A DNA stretch of 64,000 bases from Actinotalea soli (GTDB lineage: Bacteria > Actinomycetota > Actinomycetes > Actinomycetales > Cellulomonadaceae): assembly GCF_017565425.1 (NCBI RefSeq), contig NZ_JAGEMK010000001.1, forward strand, positions 124,001 through 188,000, given 5' to 3'. The position numbers were made by a program, and so were the translations under genes. Of this stretch, positions 23,795 through 33,544 are shown piece after piece. The notes under the pieces were generated by a model that was not told the DNA's origin, searched no databases, and saw only the letters and a program-made list of their open reading frames with translations. Each line of letters starts with the position of its first letter. Within the stretch, counting starts at the first letter, position 1.

Positions 23795-25297
23795 ATGACC
23801 ATCTCCACCCCTACGAAGTCGAGCACGCCGCAGGTCGCGATCAACGACATCGGCTCGGCCGAGGACTTCCTCGCCGCGATCGACGCGACCATCAAGTACT
23901 TCAACGACGGCGACATCGTCGAAGGAACAATCGTCAAGGTCGACCGTGACGAGGTCCTGCTCGACATCGGTTACAAGACCGAGGGTGTCATCCCCTCGCG
24001 CGAGCTCTCGATCAAGCACGACGTCGACCCGGACGAGGTCGTCAAGGTCGGCGACGAGGTCGAGGCCCTGGTCCTCCAGAAGGAGGACAAGGAGGGTCGT
24101 CTGATCCTGTCCAAGAAGCGTGCGCAGTACGAGCGCGCCTGGGGCACGATCGAGAAGATCAAGGAGGAGGACGGCGTCGTCACCGGCACCGTCATCGAGG
24201 TCGTCAAGGGTGGGCTCATCCTCGACATCGGCCTGCGTGGGTTCCTCCCCGCCTCCCTCGTCGAGATGCGGCGTGTCCGCGACCTCCAGCCGTACGTCGG
24301 CAAGGAGATCGAGGCCAAGATCATCGAGCTCGACAAGAACCGCAACAACGTGGTCCTGTCGCGCCGTGCCTGGCTCGAGCAGACGCAGTCCGAGGTGCGG
24401 TCGACCTTCCTGCAGACCCTGCAGAAGGGCCAGGTCCGTCCCGGCGTCGTCTCCTCGATCGTCAACTTCGGTGCCTTCGTGGACCTGGGCGGCGTGGACG
24501 GGCTCGTGCACGTCTCGGAGCTGTCCTGGAAGCACATCGACCACCCCTCCGAGGTCGTCGAGGTCGGCCAGGAGGTCACGGTCGAGGTCCTGGACGTCGA
24601 CTTCGACCGCGAGCGGGTCTCGCTGTCGCTCAAGGCGACGCAGGAGGACCCGTGGCAGGCGTTCGCCCGGACGCACGCCATCGGACAGGTCGTGCCCGGC
24701 AAGGTCACCAAGCTCGTCCCCTTCGGCGCCTTCGTGCGCGTCGAGGACGGTATCGAGGGCCTCGTGCACATCTCCGAGCTGGCCGTCCGCCACGTCGAGC
24801 TGCCCGAGCAGGTCGTCAACGTCGGTGACGAGACCTTCGTCAAGGTCATCGACATCGACCTCGAGCGTCGTCGGATCTCGCTCTCGCTGAAGCAGGCCAA
24901 CGAGGGGCTCGACCCCACGAGCGAGGACTTCGACCCGGCCCTGTACGGCATGGCCGCGGAGTACGACGAGAAGGGGAACTACAAGTACCCCGAGGGCTTC
25001 GACCCCGAGACCAACGAGTGGCTCGAGGGCTACGAGTCGCAGCGCGAGGCCTGGGAGGCGCAGTACGCCGCCGCCCAGTCGCGTTGGGAGTCGCACAAGA
25101 AGCAGGTGCTCGAGGCTCAGCAGGCCGACGCCGACGCGGCCAACGCACCGGCCGCGACCGCCACGAGCAGCAGCAGCAGCTCGAGCTCGCCGGCGCCGGC
25201 GAGCAACTACTCCTCGGCTCCGGTCGACCAGGGGAGTGGCACCCTTGCCTCGGACGAGGCCCTCGCGGCCCTGCGCGAGAAGCTCACCGGGAACTGA
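23795..25297 (+). CDS. rpsA: 30S ribosomal protein S1
   Basis: 500 residues with four S1 RNA-binding domains at about 37-105, 122-190, 208-277 and 293-363. Typical strands include GDIVEGTIVKVDRDEVLLDIGYK and VSSIVNFGAFVDLGGVDGLVHVSEL. The C-terminal 130 residues are hydrophilic, with an eight-serine run and Ala/Pro-rich spacer, as in other Actinobacteria, which have four rather than six S1 domains. The nearest ribosome binding site is weak (GGAG about 12 nt from ATG 23795), as is common for rpsA, whose translation is often self-regulated. Its place between polA and coaE is conserved. Confidence 0.97.
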   Translation: MTISTPTKSSTPQVAINDIGSAEDFLAAIDATIKYFNDGDIVEGTIVKVDRDEVLLDIGYKTEGVIPSRELSIKHDVDPDEVVKVGDEVEALVLQKEDKEGRLILSKKRAQYERAWGTIEKIKEEDGVVTGTVIEVVKGGLILDIGLRGFLPASLVEMRRVRDLQPYVGKEIEAKIIELDKNRNNVVLSRRAWLEQTQSEVRSTFLQTLQKGQVRPGVVSSIVNFGAFVDLGGVDGLVHVSELSWKHIDHPSEVVEVGQEVTVEVLDVDFDRERVSLSLKATQEDPWQAFARTHAIGQVVPGKVTKLVPFGAFVRVEDGIEGLVHISELAVRHVELPEQVVNVGDETFVKVIDIDLERRRISLSLKQANEGLDPTSEDFDPALYGMAAEYDEKGNYKYPEGFDPETNEWLEGYESQREAWEAQYAAAQSRWESHKKQVLEAQQADADAANAPAATATSSSSSSSSPAPASNYSSAPVDQGSGTLASDEALAALREKLTGN

Positions 25298-25313
25298 CGC
25301 TCGTCGTCACCCC

Positions 25314-25355
25314 CGGCTGCGGGCCGGTCACCTTCGGGTGGCCGGCCCGCAGCCG
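25314..25355 (+). terminator. Strong terminator after rpsA
   Basis: 19-bp stem (25314-25332 with 25337-25355) with one G-T wobble and a TTCG tetraloop, 17 nt beyond the stop codon. Confidence 0.9.
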
Positions 25356-25440
25356 TCCCCGGGTGTCTCACGGGTCCCGCACCCGCGGCAGGCCGCCTAC
25401 ATCCGCGGGGTCGGGCGGTGGGGCGGGCATCGGCCACGAC

Positions 25441-25446
25441 TAGGCT
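25441..25446 (+). promoter_or_regulatory. -10 hexamer TAGGCT of coaE, leaderless
   Basis: TAGGCT, 6 nt, then ATG 25453, with no ribosome binding site. It matches the leaderless pattern seen at several genes here. Confidence 0.55.
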
Positions 25447-25452
25447 CGAGTC

Positions 25453-26121
25453 ATGAGCACTCGGACTGGGCCCGGGCCCGAGCCCCACGTGCTGCGTGTG
25501 GGCCTCACCGGAGGGATCGCGTCGGGGAAGTCGACCGCCGCGGCGCGGCTCGTGGAGCTCGGGGCTGCGGTCGTGGACCACGACCTGCTGGCCCGTGAGG
25601 TCCTCGGGCCCGGGACGCGGGGCCTCCGTGCGGTGGTTCACGCCTTCGGCCCGGAGGTTCTCGACGCCGACGGAGCCCTCGACCGCGCGGCCCTCGCCGC
25701 CGTGGTCTTCGGTGACCCCGCTGCTCGTGAACGCCTCAATGCCGTGGTCCATCCGCGGGTGAGATGGTCGGCGGGGGAGCGCGAGGCCGAGCTCCTCGCC
25801 GGGGGGCACCACGTGGTCGTGCACGACATCCCGCTGCTCGTCGAGACCGGGCAGGCGGGGCACTTCGACGTCCTGGTCGTCGTCGACGCGCCGGCCGAGC
25901 TGCGGGTCGACCGCCTCGTGGACGGTCGAGGGCTGACCGAGGAGGACGCGTGGGCCCGGATCGCCGCCCAGGCCGCCGACGACGAGCGCAGGGCCGCGGC
26001 TGACGTCGTGCTGGACGGGTCACGGCGCATCTCGGACCTGCACGCGCAGGTCGACGAGCTCTGGCGAGGCTGGACCCAGCACGCCCCCGCAGGGCCCACG
26101 GCCCCCCACCCCCAGGCATGA
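25453..26121 (+). CDS. coaE: Dephospho-CoA kinase
   Basis: Last step of coenzyme A synthesis: phosphorylates the ribose 3'-OH of dephospho-CoA. 222 residues. P-loop GLTGGIASGKST lies at 17-28, followed by the substrate Asp region VVDHDLLAREVL and the family motif HPRV. The DIPLLVETGQAGHFD segment is diagnostic. Actinobacterial enzymes sometimes carry a C-terminal UPF0157 domain; this one does not. It is followed by an ATGA overlap with the pyroglutamyl-peptidase gene. Position after rpsA is conserved. Confidence 0.95.
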   Translation: MSTRTGPGPEPHVLRVGLTGGIASGKSTAAARLVELGAAVVDHDLLAREVLGPGTRGLRAVVHAFGPEVLDADGALDRAALAAVVFGDPAARERLNAVVHPRVRWSAGEREAELLAGGHHVVVHDIPLLVETGQAGHFDVLVVVDAPAELRVDRLVDGRGLTEEDAWARIAAQAADDERRAAADVVLDGSRRISDLHAQVDELWRGWTQHAPAGPTAPHPQA

Positions 26122-26825
26122 GCGGCCACGAGCCGCGTGCTCGACCTGGCCCCGGGACGAGCACCTCCCGCATCCTCGTCACGGCCTTCGCGCCGTTCGG
26201 TGGTCGCGCCACGAACACCTCGGCCCTCGTGGCTGACGCGCTGGCCGCACGGTGGGCAGGGCCCGAGCCGCTGAGGATCGAAATCCTCCCGGTCTCCTTC
26301 GCGAGGGCACGTGCCGAGCTGACCGCCGTGGTCGAGGACCACCGCCCAGCGGTGGTCCTCTGCCTCGGTGAGGCCGGTGGACGGAGTCGCCTGGGACTGG
26401 AGCGGGTGGCCCTCAACCTCATGGACGCCAGGATCCCGGACGAGGACGGTCGCTCTCCGGTCGACCTCCCCGTCGAGCCCGGGGGGCCGCTCGCCCTGAT
26501 GGGCTCGCTCCCGGTCAAGGCGTGCTTCGCCCGCCTGCGGGAGCGTGGGTTCCCGGTCGAGGTGTCGATGACGGCAGGCACCTACGTGTGCAACGCGACC
26601 TTCTACACCCTCATGCACCTCCTGGCCGGACGTCCCGAGACCCGGGGCGGGTTCGTGCACGTGCCTGCGTTGCCCGAACCGGACCAGACGCCCGGCGCCT
26701 CGCCGCAGCTCGCGACCTCGCCGGGGCGAGAGGTCGACGCCCTGGCAGAGGCTGTCGAGACGGTCCTGCTGACCTCGTTGTCCGTCGCGGAGGACCTCGC
26801 CCTCGCCACGGGCCGGGAGGACTGA
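26118..26825 (+). CDS. pcp: Pyroglutamyl-peptidase I (C15 family)
   Basis: Cysteine peptidase that removes N-terminal pyroglutamate from peptides, 235 residues, cytoplasmic. The catalytic triad is visible: Glu in LERVALN, Cys in [11 protein letters not shown] and His in [10 protein letters not shown]. The N-terminal [17 protein letters not shown] is the classical family start. The first 17 residues and the C-terminal tail are extra. ATG 26118 overlaps the coaE stop, so it is co-transcribed with coaE, an unusual pairing whose meaning is unknown. Confidence 0.92.
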   Translation: MSGHEPRARPGPGTSTSRILVTAFAPFGGRATNTSALVADALAARWAGPEPLRIEILPVSFARARAELTAVVEDHRPAVVLCLGEAGGRSRLGLERVALNLMDARIPDEDGRSPVDLPVEPGGPLALMGSLPVKACFARLRERGFPVEVSMTAGTYVCNATFYTLMHLLAGRPETRGGFVHVPALPEPDQTPGASPQLATSPGREVDALAEAVETVLLTSLSVAEDLALATGRED

Positions 26826-26854
26826 GCCCGCGGGCCGGTGTCGGTGCTTGGACG

Positions 26855-26860
26855 TACGGT
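26855..26860 (+). promoter_or_regulatory. -10 hexamer TACGGT of uvrB, leaderless
   Basis: TACGGT, 6 nt, then ATG 26867. No ribosome binding site and no LexA-type box is visible next to it. Confidence 0.5.
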
Positions 26861-26866
26861 TGTCCC

Positions 26867-28972
<2,106 letters not shown>

Positions 28973-29027
28973 GGTGCTCGGGGACACGGCCTGACGGGCG
29001 GGTGCCGTGCCCGGTCCCGGCGTGACC

Positions 29028-29033
29028 TATCGT
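29028..29033 (+). promoter_or_regulatory. -10 hexamer TATCGT of the terC transcript
   Basis: TATCGT would start transcription near 29040, exactly at the beginning of the riboswitch-like leader. Confidence 0.5.
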
Positions 29034-29040
29034 GGGGGCC

Positions 29041-29184
29041 GTTGGAGGGGAGTACTCCCGTCGCGGTGGTGTCGTCATCACGGCCGACCCCGTCGTCGAC
29101 CCGGTGCCATCGGTTCGCGCGTCCGTCGACGCCTGGGCGGAGGAGACCTCCGGTACCCCGTTGCTACGTACCGGAGGATCACCT
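29041..29184 (+). promoter_or_regulatory. yybP-ykoY (manganese) riboswitch with SD-sequestering hairpin
   Basis: The leader has the conserved aptamer signatures in order: GGGGAGTA at 29047-29054, GTCGTCA at 29071-29077, and GAGACC before the closing strand at 29143-29148. The likely P1 stem pairs GGAGG (29044-29048) with CCTCC (29147-29151). The same CCTCC begins a perfect 10-bp hairpin (29147-29156 with 29168-29177) that buries GGAGG, the terC ribosome binding site. The two pairings exclude each other, so Mn2+ binding would free the site and turn translation on. The family is known to sit in front of TerC/Alx and other Mn exporters. It was identified by eye, without a covariance search. Confidence 0.85.
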
Positions 29185-30216
29185 GTGGACGTCCCCACCT
29201 GGATCTGGGCCGCGACCGTCGTCGGCGTGCTCGGCCTGCTCGTCTTCGACTTCTACGCCCACGTGCGAACCCCGCACGAGCCGACATTCCGCGAGTCGGC
29301 GACCTGGTCTGCGGTGTACATCGCTCTCGCCGTCCTGTTCGGGTTGGGGCTCCTGGTGGTCTGGGGGCCTGCGCACGGGGGTGAGTACTTCGCCGGGTAC
29401 GTGACCGAGAAGAGCCTCTCCGTCGACAACCTCTTCATCTTCCTCATCATCATGACGAGGTTTGCCGTCCCGCGTCCCTACCAGCAGAAGGTCCTGCTCG
29501 TCGGCGTCGCGATCGCGCTGTTCCTGCGTGGGCTCTTCATCTGGGCCGGTGCCGCGGCCATCGAGCAGTTCTCCTGGGTCTTCTACGTCTTCGGGGCCTT
29601 CCTCGTGTACACGGCGGTCAAGCTCGCTCGTGAGCACCACCAGGACGACACCCCGGCCGAGTTCCACGAGAACCGGATGCTGCGCCTCGCGCGCCGCGTG
29701 CTCCCGACGACGACCGAGTACCACGGCGACCGACTGACGGTCGTCCAGCACGGTCGCCGCCTCGTCACCCCGATGCTCCTCGTGATGATCGCGATCGGCA
29801 CGACCGACGTGCTCTTCGCCCTCGACTCCATCCCGGCGATCTTCGGCCTGACGAAAGAGCCGTACATCGTCTTCACGACCAACGCCTTCGCCCTGCTGGG
29901 GCTGCGTCAGCTGTACTTCCTGATCGGCGGGCTGCTCGAGCGCCTCGTGTACCTCTCGCAGGGGTTGTCGTTCATCCTTGCCTTCATCGGCGTCAAGCTC
30001 GTGCTCGAGGCGTTGCACACCAACGAGGTGCCCTTCATCAACGGCGGGGAGCACGTCGCGTGGGCTCCTGAGATCCCGATCTGGCTCTCGCTCACCGTGA
30101 TCCTCGGCACGCTGGCCGTCGCGACCGCGGCGAGCCTCCTCTCCACCCGTCGAGCGCGGGTCGTGGCGGCCGCGCAGCGCCAGGCCGAGGAGCGGGGTCT
30201 CGGCACCCCTGTCTAG
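29185..30216 (+). CDS. TerC-family membrane protein, probable manganese exporter
   Basis: Integral membrane protein of 343 residues with about nine hydrophobic segments. TerC signature segments: FAGYVTEKSLSVDNLFIF (Glu 75, Asp 81) and GTTDVLFALDSIPAIFG (Asp 208, Asp 214); these acidic residues inside helices are the proposed metal site. GTG 29185 has GGAGG 7 nt upstream, and this site is exactly what the leader hairpin hides. An in-frame start at 29032 would translate the riboswitch and was rejected. TerC proteins such as Alx export Mn2+, supported here by the leader. Historical tellurite-resistance labels should not be taken as function. Confidence 0.87.
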   Translation: MDVPTWIWAATVVGVLGLLVFDFYAHVRTPHEPTFRESATWSAVYIALAVLFGLGLLVVWGPAHGGEYFAGYVTEKSLSVDNLFIFLIIMTRFAVPRPYQQKVLLVGVAIALFLRGLFIWAGAAAIEQFSWVFYVFGAFLVYTAVKLAREHHQDDTPAEFHENRMLRLARRVLPTTTEYHGDRLTVVQHGRRLVTPMLLVMIAIGTTDVLFALDSIPAIFGLTKEPYIVFTTNAFALLGLRQLYFLIGGLLERLVYLSQGLSFILAFIGVKLVLEALHTNEVPFINGGEHVAWAPEIPIWLSLTVILGTLAVATAASLLSTRRARVVAAAQRQAEERGLGTPV

Positions 30217-30260
30217 GAGCTCGACGGCCAGGCTCCCGTGCTGCCCGTGGGGGGCTCGGT

Positions 30261-30310
30261 GGAGGACGGGGCGGACGAGACGTCTCGTTGACCTGGCCGC
30301 CCCGCCCTCC
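30261..30310. terminator. Bidirectional terminator between terC and the YciI gene
   Basis: 14-bp stem (30261-30274 with 30297-30310) with one A-C mismatch. The loop contains a perfect 14-nt palindrome at 30275-30288. It is placed between convergent genes. Confidence 0.65.
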
Positions 30311-30322
30311 GTCCGAGCCTGC

Positions 30323-30673
30323 TCAGCCCCAGGGGCCCAGCACGGGGTCCCAGGCACGGACGGTCCGTGCTGCGACCAGGCCCTCGACCCAGAACGGGTC
30401 GGCGTCCAGGAGCGCGGCCACCGCGGCCGTATCCGCCGCGCGCAGGACGAGGAGCGCTCCGGGGGCCTCGGCCCCGGGTGCGGCTGCGGGCGGCGCCGTC
30501 TCTGGACCGTCGTCGCGTCGGGTCGTCGGTTCGGCGGCCCCGACCCACGGCCCGCTCGCGAGGAGGTCGCCCGCATCGAGCAAGGTGCGCAGGTACTGCC
30601 GGTGGCGTGGTCGGAGCTCGTCCCGCAGGCCAGCGCGGTCGTCGTAGACGTAATGGACGCAGTAGGTCGTCAT
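30323..30673 (-). CDS. YciI-family protein (dimeric alpha/beta-barrel)
   Basis: 116 residues of the YciI/YCII-related fold. The N-terminal strand MTTYCVHYVYDD, then RPRHRQYLRTLLDAGDLLASGPWV (containing the conserved His and the SGP turn), and the C-terminal DPFWVEGLVAARTVRAWDPVLG match the family. Between them is a Pro/Ala-rich insert of about 25 residues. Family members are small enzymes or enzyme-like dimers with poorly known substrates. It is a single-gene unit, convergent with terC and divergent from the kinase. I make no functional claim beyond the fold. Confidence 0.8.
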   Translation of the reverse strand: MTTYCVHYVYDDRAGLRDELRPRHRQYLRTLLDAGDLLASGPWVGAAEPTTRRDDGPETAPPAAAPGAEAPGALLVLRAADTAAVAALLDADPFWVEGLVAARTVRAWDPVLGPWG

Positions 30674-30745
30674 GGCGCCATTCTCCCGCCTCGGACGGGC
30701 GGGTGAACCTGGACCCGCCGGGGTGCGCGACCCGTCGCCCCGCTC

Positions 30746-30751
30746 TACCGT
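30746..30751 (+). promoter_or_regulatory. Possible -10 hexamer TACCGT for the kinase gene
   Basis: TACCGT about 75 nt upstream of the kinase ATG. No clear -35; low confidence. Confidence 0.35.
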
Positions 30752-30825
30752 GCTGAGGAGCCGGAGGGGCGGCCCGCGATGCTCCGGGAACCCGCCTGGC
30801 CGCGCACGACGAGGACGAGGAGGCG

Positions 30826-32130
30826 ATGGTGGGCTTGGTCGATGTCGCCCGTGGAGTCGTCCTCGACGGCAGGTACCGCGTCGAGGAGATCCTCGGCCAA
30901 GGGGGCATGGCCACGGTCTACCGCGCGCACGACGAGGTGCTCGGTCGGGACGTCGCCGTCAAGCTCTTCCCGCCCACGCCGGACGCCGACGAGGTCCTGC
31001 GGCACCAGGCGGAGATGCGGGTGCTCGCTCGCCTGAGCCATCCCGGACTGGTCACCCTGCACGACGCCGGATCGGCCTACGCCGGCGGGCCGATGCACCA
31101 GACGTACCTGGTCATGGAGCTCGTCCGCGGTCCTACCCTCGCGGACCGCCTGGTCGCGGGGCGGTTCCCTGCGACCCATGTGGCCAGGGCCGGACGTCAG
31201 CTCGCCGAGGCCCTCGCCACGGTGCACGACGCCGGGGTGGTCCACCGCGACATCAAGCCGGCCAACGTCCTGATGGTGGAGGCGGAGGAACCCGAGGACG
31301 AGTCTGCGGACGCAGCTGTCACGACGGGCCCGATCGTCAAGCTCGCCGACTTCGGGATCGCCCGGTTCGCGGACGGCGCCCGGCTCACGATGACCGGGAC
31401 CACGCTCGGGACGGCCACCTACCTCGCCCCCGAGCAGGCCGCCGGTGCCGAGGTCGGCCCGGCCGCCGACGTGTACGCCCTGGGGCTCGTCCTCCTGGAG
31501 TGCCTCACGGGCCGCCGGGCGTTCACCGGGACGGTCGTCGAGGTCGCCGCCGCCCGCCTGACCACCTCCCCTCAGGTCCCCGGGGAGCTGGGGTCGGAGT
31601 GGGTGTCGCTGCTCGAGAGCATGACGGCGCGGCGCCCGGAGGACCGCCCGAGCATGTCCGCCGTCGCTGTCGCCCTCACCGCGCTCCTCGGGGAGTCCAC
31701 CGGTGAGCTGTCCCTGGTGAGCGCGGACCTCGACAGCACGCGGGCGCACCCGGCCCCGACCGAGGGCCCGGCTGCCTCCGAGGAGCCGCGTCCGGCCGTC
31801 CTGCGCCCGGCAGGGCCGACCCGACGGCCCGAACCCGCGACGGAGACCCGGCCGCTGCGGACCGGCGACGTGGTGGCGGCCCAGATGCGCCGCACGCGCG
31901 AAGCCGGAGGTCCTGGCGCTCTGGAGCCGGGGGAGGAGCGGGTCGATCCGCCAGCCCGGTGGACGGCCGCCCACACCCTGCTCGCCGCTCTGGGGATCGT
32001 CGTGCTCCTCGGCATCGGGATGCTGCTCTCCCGGTCGACCACCTCGACCCCCGAGCCGCCGACCTACCCCGCCGTCGAGGGTTCGCTCGGGGACGCCCTC
32101 GACGACCTCGCTGCGAGCGTGTCCCCATGA
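30826..32130 (+). CDS. PknB-type membrane Ser/Thr protein kinase
   Basis: 434 residues. The kinase domain covers about 16-285: glycine loop GQGGMATVY from 24, Lys 46 (VAVKLF), catalytic HRDIKPANVL with Asp 142, DFG Asp 175, an activation loop with several Thr (LTMTGTTLGTATY) and the APEQ motif. A Pro/Arg-rich juxtamembrane stretch follows, then one membrane helix at about 384-402 and only about 30 extracellular residues. No PASTA or other sensor domain is present. The stop overlaps the start of a lipoprotein gene, suggesting that the lipoprotein supplies the outside part. ATG 30826 is close to a GAGGAGG; GTG 30829 is an alternative. Catalytic residues are complete, so activity is likely; targets are unknown. 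Confidence 0.92.
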   Translation: MVGLVDVARGVVLDGRYRVEEILGQGGMATVYRAHDEVLGRDVAVKLFPPTPDADEVLRHQAEMRVLARLSHPGLVTLHDAGSAYAGGPMHQTYLVMELVRGPTLADRLVAGRFPATHVARAGRQLAEALATVHDAGVVHRDIKPANVLMVEAEEPEDESADAAVTTGPIVKLADFGIARFADGARLTMTGTTLGTATYLAPEQAAGAEVGPAADVYALGLVLLECLTGRRAFTGTVVEVAAARLTTSPQVPGELGSEWVSLLESMTARRPEDRPSMSAVAVALTALLGESTGELSLVSADLDSTRAHPAPTEGPAASEEPRPAVLRPAGPTRRPEPATETRPLRTGDVVAAQMRRTREAGGPGALEPGEERVDPPARWTAAHTLLAALGIVVLLGIGMLLSRSTTSTPEPPTYPAVEGSLGDALDDLAASVSP

Positions 32131-32705
32131 GGCGTCGACTGCTCGGCCTCCTGCTCCCCGCCGCCCTGGTGCTGGGCGGCTGCGCAGCGCCCAGCGACCT
32201 GTCGGAGGACGCGGCCGGCGCCCTCCAGGCTGCTGTGCTCGACCTGCACCGGGCCGCGGCGGAGGAGCGCTACGACGCGGCCGAGGTGGCGGCGACCGAG
32301 GTCCGGGCCGCTCTGGACGCCGCCGCGGAGGCGGGCGAGGTCTCCGTCGCGCGCTACCGCCAGATCGACGCCGCGCTGGTCGCCGCCGAGGAGGAGCTCG
32401 CCGTGGTCGCAGGTCGCGGTGGGGAGGAGCGCGAGACGGACGAGGTGGCGACGGACGGGGAGAGGCCGACGGGCGTGCCCGCCCCGACGGAGGAGTCAGG
32501 ACCGGCAGGGGACGAGCCGGCCCAGGCGCCAGCCACGGCCCCGGCGACGGACCCGGCGAGCGCTGTGGACGAGGTGACGCGGGAGGACGCCCCTGCTCCG
32601 GCGCAGGGCAACGGCGGCGGTGCCGGCTCGAACGGCCGCGACGGCGCGCCGGGCCAGCAGAAGGTGCCGCCGGGCCAGGAGAAGGGGCCGGGCAAGGCTC
32701 CCTGA
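32127..32705 (+). CDS. Small lipoprotein coupled to the Ser/Thr kinase gene
   Basis: 192 residues. The signal peptide ends in lipobox LVLGGC (Cys at about 19). A helical, Ala/Glu-rich part (about 25-95) looks coiled-coil prone. A long Pro/Ala/Thr/Glu-rich linker and a Gly/Gln/Lys-rich tail (PGQ, PGK) follow, a form that often lies along the peptidoglycan. I do not recognise a named family. ATG 32127 overlaps the kinase stop (ATGA). The shared operon suggests it works with the kinase at the envelope; that is inference. Confidence 0.75.
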   Translation: MRRRLLGLLLPAALVLGGCAAPSDLSEDAAGALQAAVLDLHRAAAEERYDAAEVAATEVRAALDAAAEAGEVSVARYRQIDAALVAAEEELAVVAGRGGEERETDEVATDGERPTGVPAPTEESGPAGDEPAQAPATAPATDPASAVDEVTREDAPAPAQGNGGGAGSNGRDGAPGQQKVPPGQEKGPGKAP

Positions 32706-32708
32706 GCC

Positions 32709-33443
32709 TCACCAGCCGCGAGATCGCCAGGCGTCGAGGTGCGGGCGCTCGGCGCCGAGCGTGGTGTCTGCGCCGTGGCCCGGATACACCCAGGTCCGGT
32801 CGTCGAACCGGTCGAAGACGCGCTCGACGAGGTCGGTCATGAGGCTGTCGAAGGCCTCCGGGTCCTCGGTCTTGCCCGGCCCCCCGGGGAACAGGCTGTC
32901 GCCCGTCAGCAGGTGCACCCGTCCTGCGACGGTCCCGGCTCGCCTCGTGCGCGCCGGCTCGCGGTAGGCCAGGGCGATCGAGCCCGGGGTGTGGCCGCGC
33001 AACCCGATCACCTCGAGGGTCAGGTGCCCCACGGGCAGCACCTCGCCGTGCCGGAGGGGACGCACCCCCGTGACGGGCAGGACGGCGGCATCCTCCTCGC
33101 CGGCGACGGCCTCGGCTCCGGTGACGGCCAGGATCGAGGCCAGGGCACCGGTGTGGTCCGGGTGGCGGTGCGTGGTCACCACCGTGGTGAGCCGGGCCGA
33201 CCCCGAGCCCTCGCGGACCAGCTGGAGGAGGCGGTCGGGGTCGGCCGCCGCGTCGACGAGGACCTGGGAGCCACTGGCTCGGCAGGTGATGAGGTACGCG
33301 TTGTTGTCCATCGGCCCGACCGAGAGCTTCCGGATGACGACCTCGTCCAGCTCGCGGGTCTGGGTGGGGCCGCCGGTCAGGGTGCGGCCGTCGTAGGGCT
33401 GCTGCTCGGTGCTCGCCCCAGGCGTGCTCGGCGTCTGGTCCAT
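32709..33443 (-). CDS. MBL-fold metallo-hydrolase (glyoxalase II-like)
   Basis: 244-residue metallo-beta-lactamase-fold hydrolase. The metal-binding HxHxDH motif is intact (THRHPDHTG). Further ligands are the His in GLRGHTPGS, the Asp in [11 protein letters not shown] and the His in VYPGHG. The size and the GHTPGS segment resemble glyoxalase II-like thioesterases. A homologue sits divergent to uvrA in other Actinobacteria (Rv1637c in Mycobacterium tuberculosis), with no firm substrate. It converges with the lipoprotein gene with only 3 bases between, and diverges from uvrA. Confidence 0.88.
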   Translation of the reverse strand: MDQTPSTPGASTEQQPYDGRTLTGGPTQTRELDEVVIRKLSVGPMDNNAYLITCRASGSQVLVDAAADPDRLLQLVREGSGSARLTTVVTTHRHPDHTGALASILAVTGAEAVAGEEDAAVLPVTGVRPLRHGEVLPVGHLTLEVIGLRGHTPGSIALAYREPARTRRAGTVAGRVHLLTGDSLFPGGPGKTEDPEAFDSLMTDLVERVFDRFDDRTWVYPGHGADTTLGAERPHLDAWRSRGW

Positions 33444-33501
33444 CGCGCCAGTGTGGCGCGACGGCCACCCAGGCGCGCGCGGGCGCCGACCGGCCGATCT
33501 T

Positions 33502-33515
33502 CGAACAACTGTACG
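33502..33515 (+). promoter_or_regulatory. LexA (SOS) box upstream of uvrA
   Basis: CGAACAACTGTACG matches the actinobacterial/Gram-positive LexA operator (CGAACATNTGTTCG) at all but two positions. It lies 18 bases before the uvrA -10 hexamer, where bound LexA would cover the -35 region. UvrA is a classical SOS gene. Confidence 0.75.
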
Positions 33516-33532
33516 GATCCGTCACGGCGACC

Positions 33533-33538
33533 TACCAT
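33533..33538 (+). promoter_or_regulatory. -10 hexamer TACCAT of uvrA, leaderless
   Basis: TACCAT, 6 nt, then GTG 33545, without a Shine-Dalgarno sequence. Confidence 0.55.
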
Positions 33539-33544
33539 GGTGCG

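Noticed and set aside
29048-29059. 12-bp palindrome GGGAGTACTCCC as a protein operator before terC
   Set aside because: It overlaps the conserved GGGGAGTA loop of the riboswitch, which explains it better.
29032-29184. N-terminal extension of the TerC protein
   Set aside because: It would translate the riboswitch; GTG 29185 has the ribosome binding site and conserved family start.
29185-30216. Tellurite resistance as the role of the TerC protein
   Set aside because: No other ter genes are present and the manganese riboswitch points to Mn2+ export.
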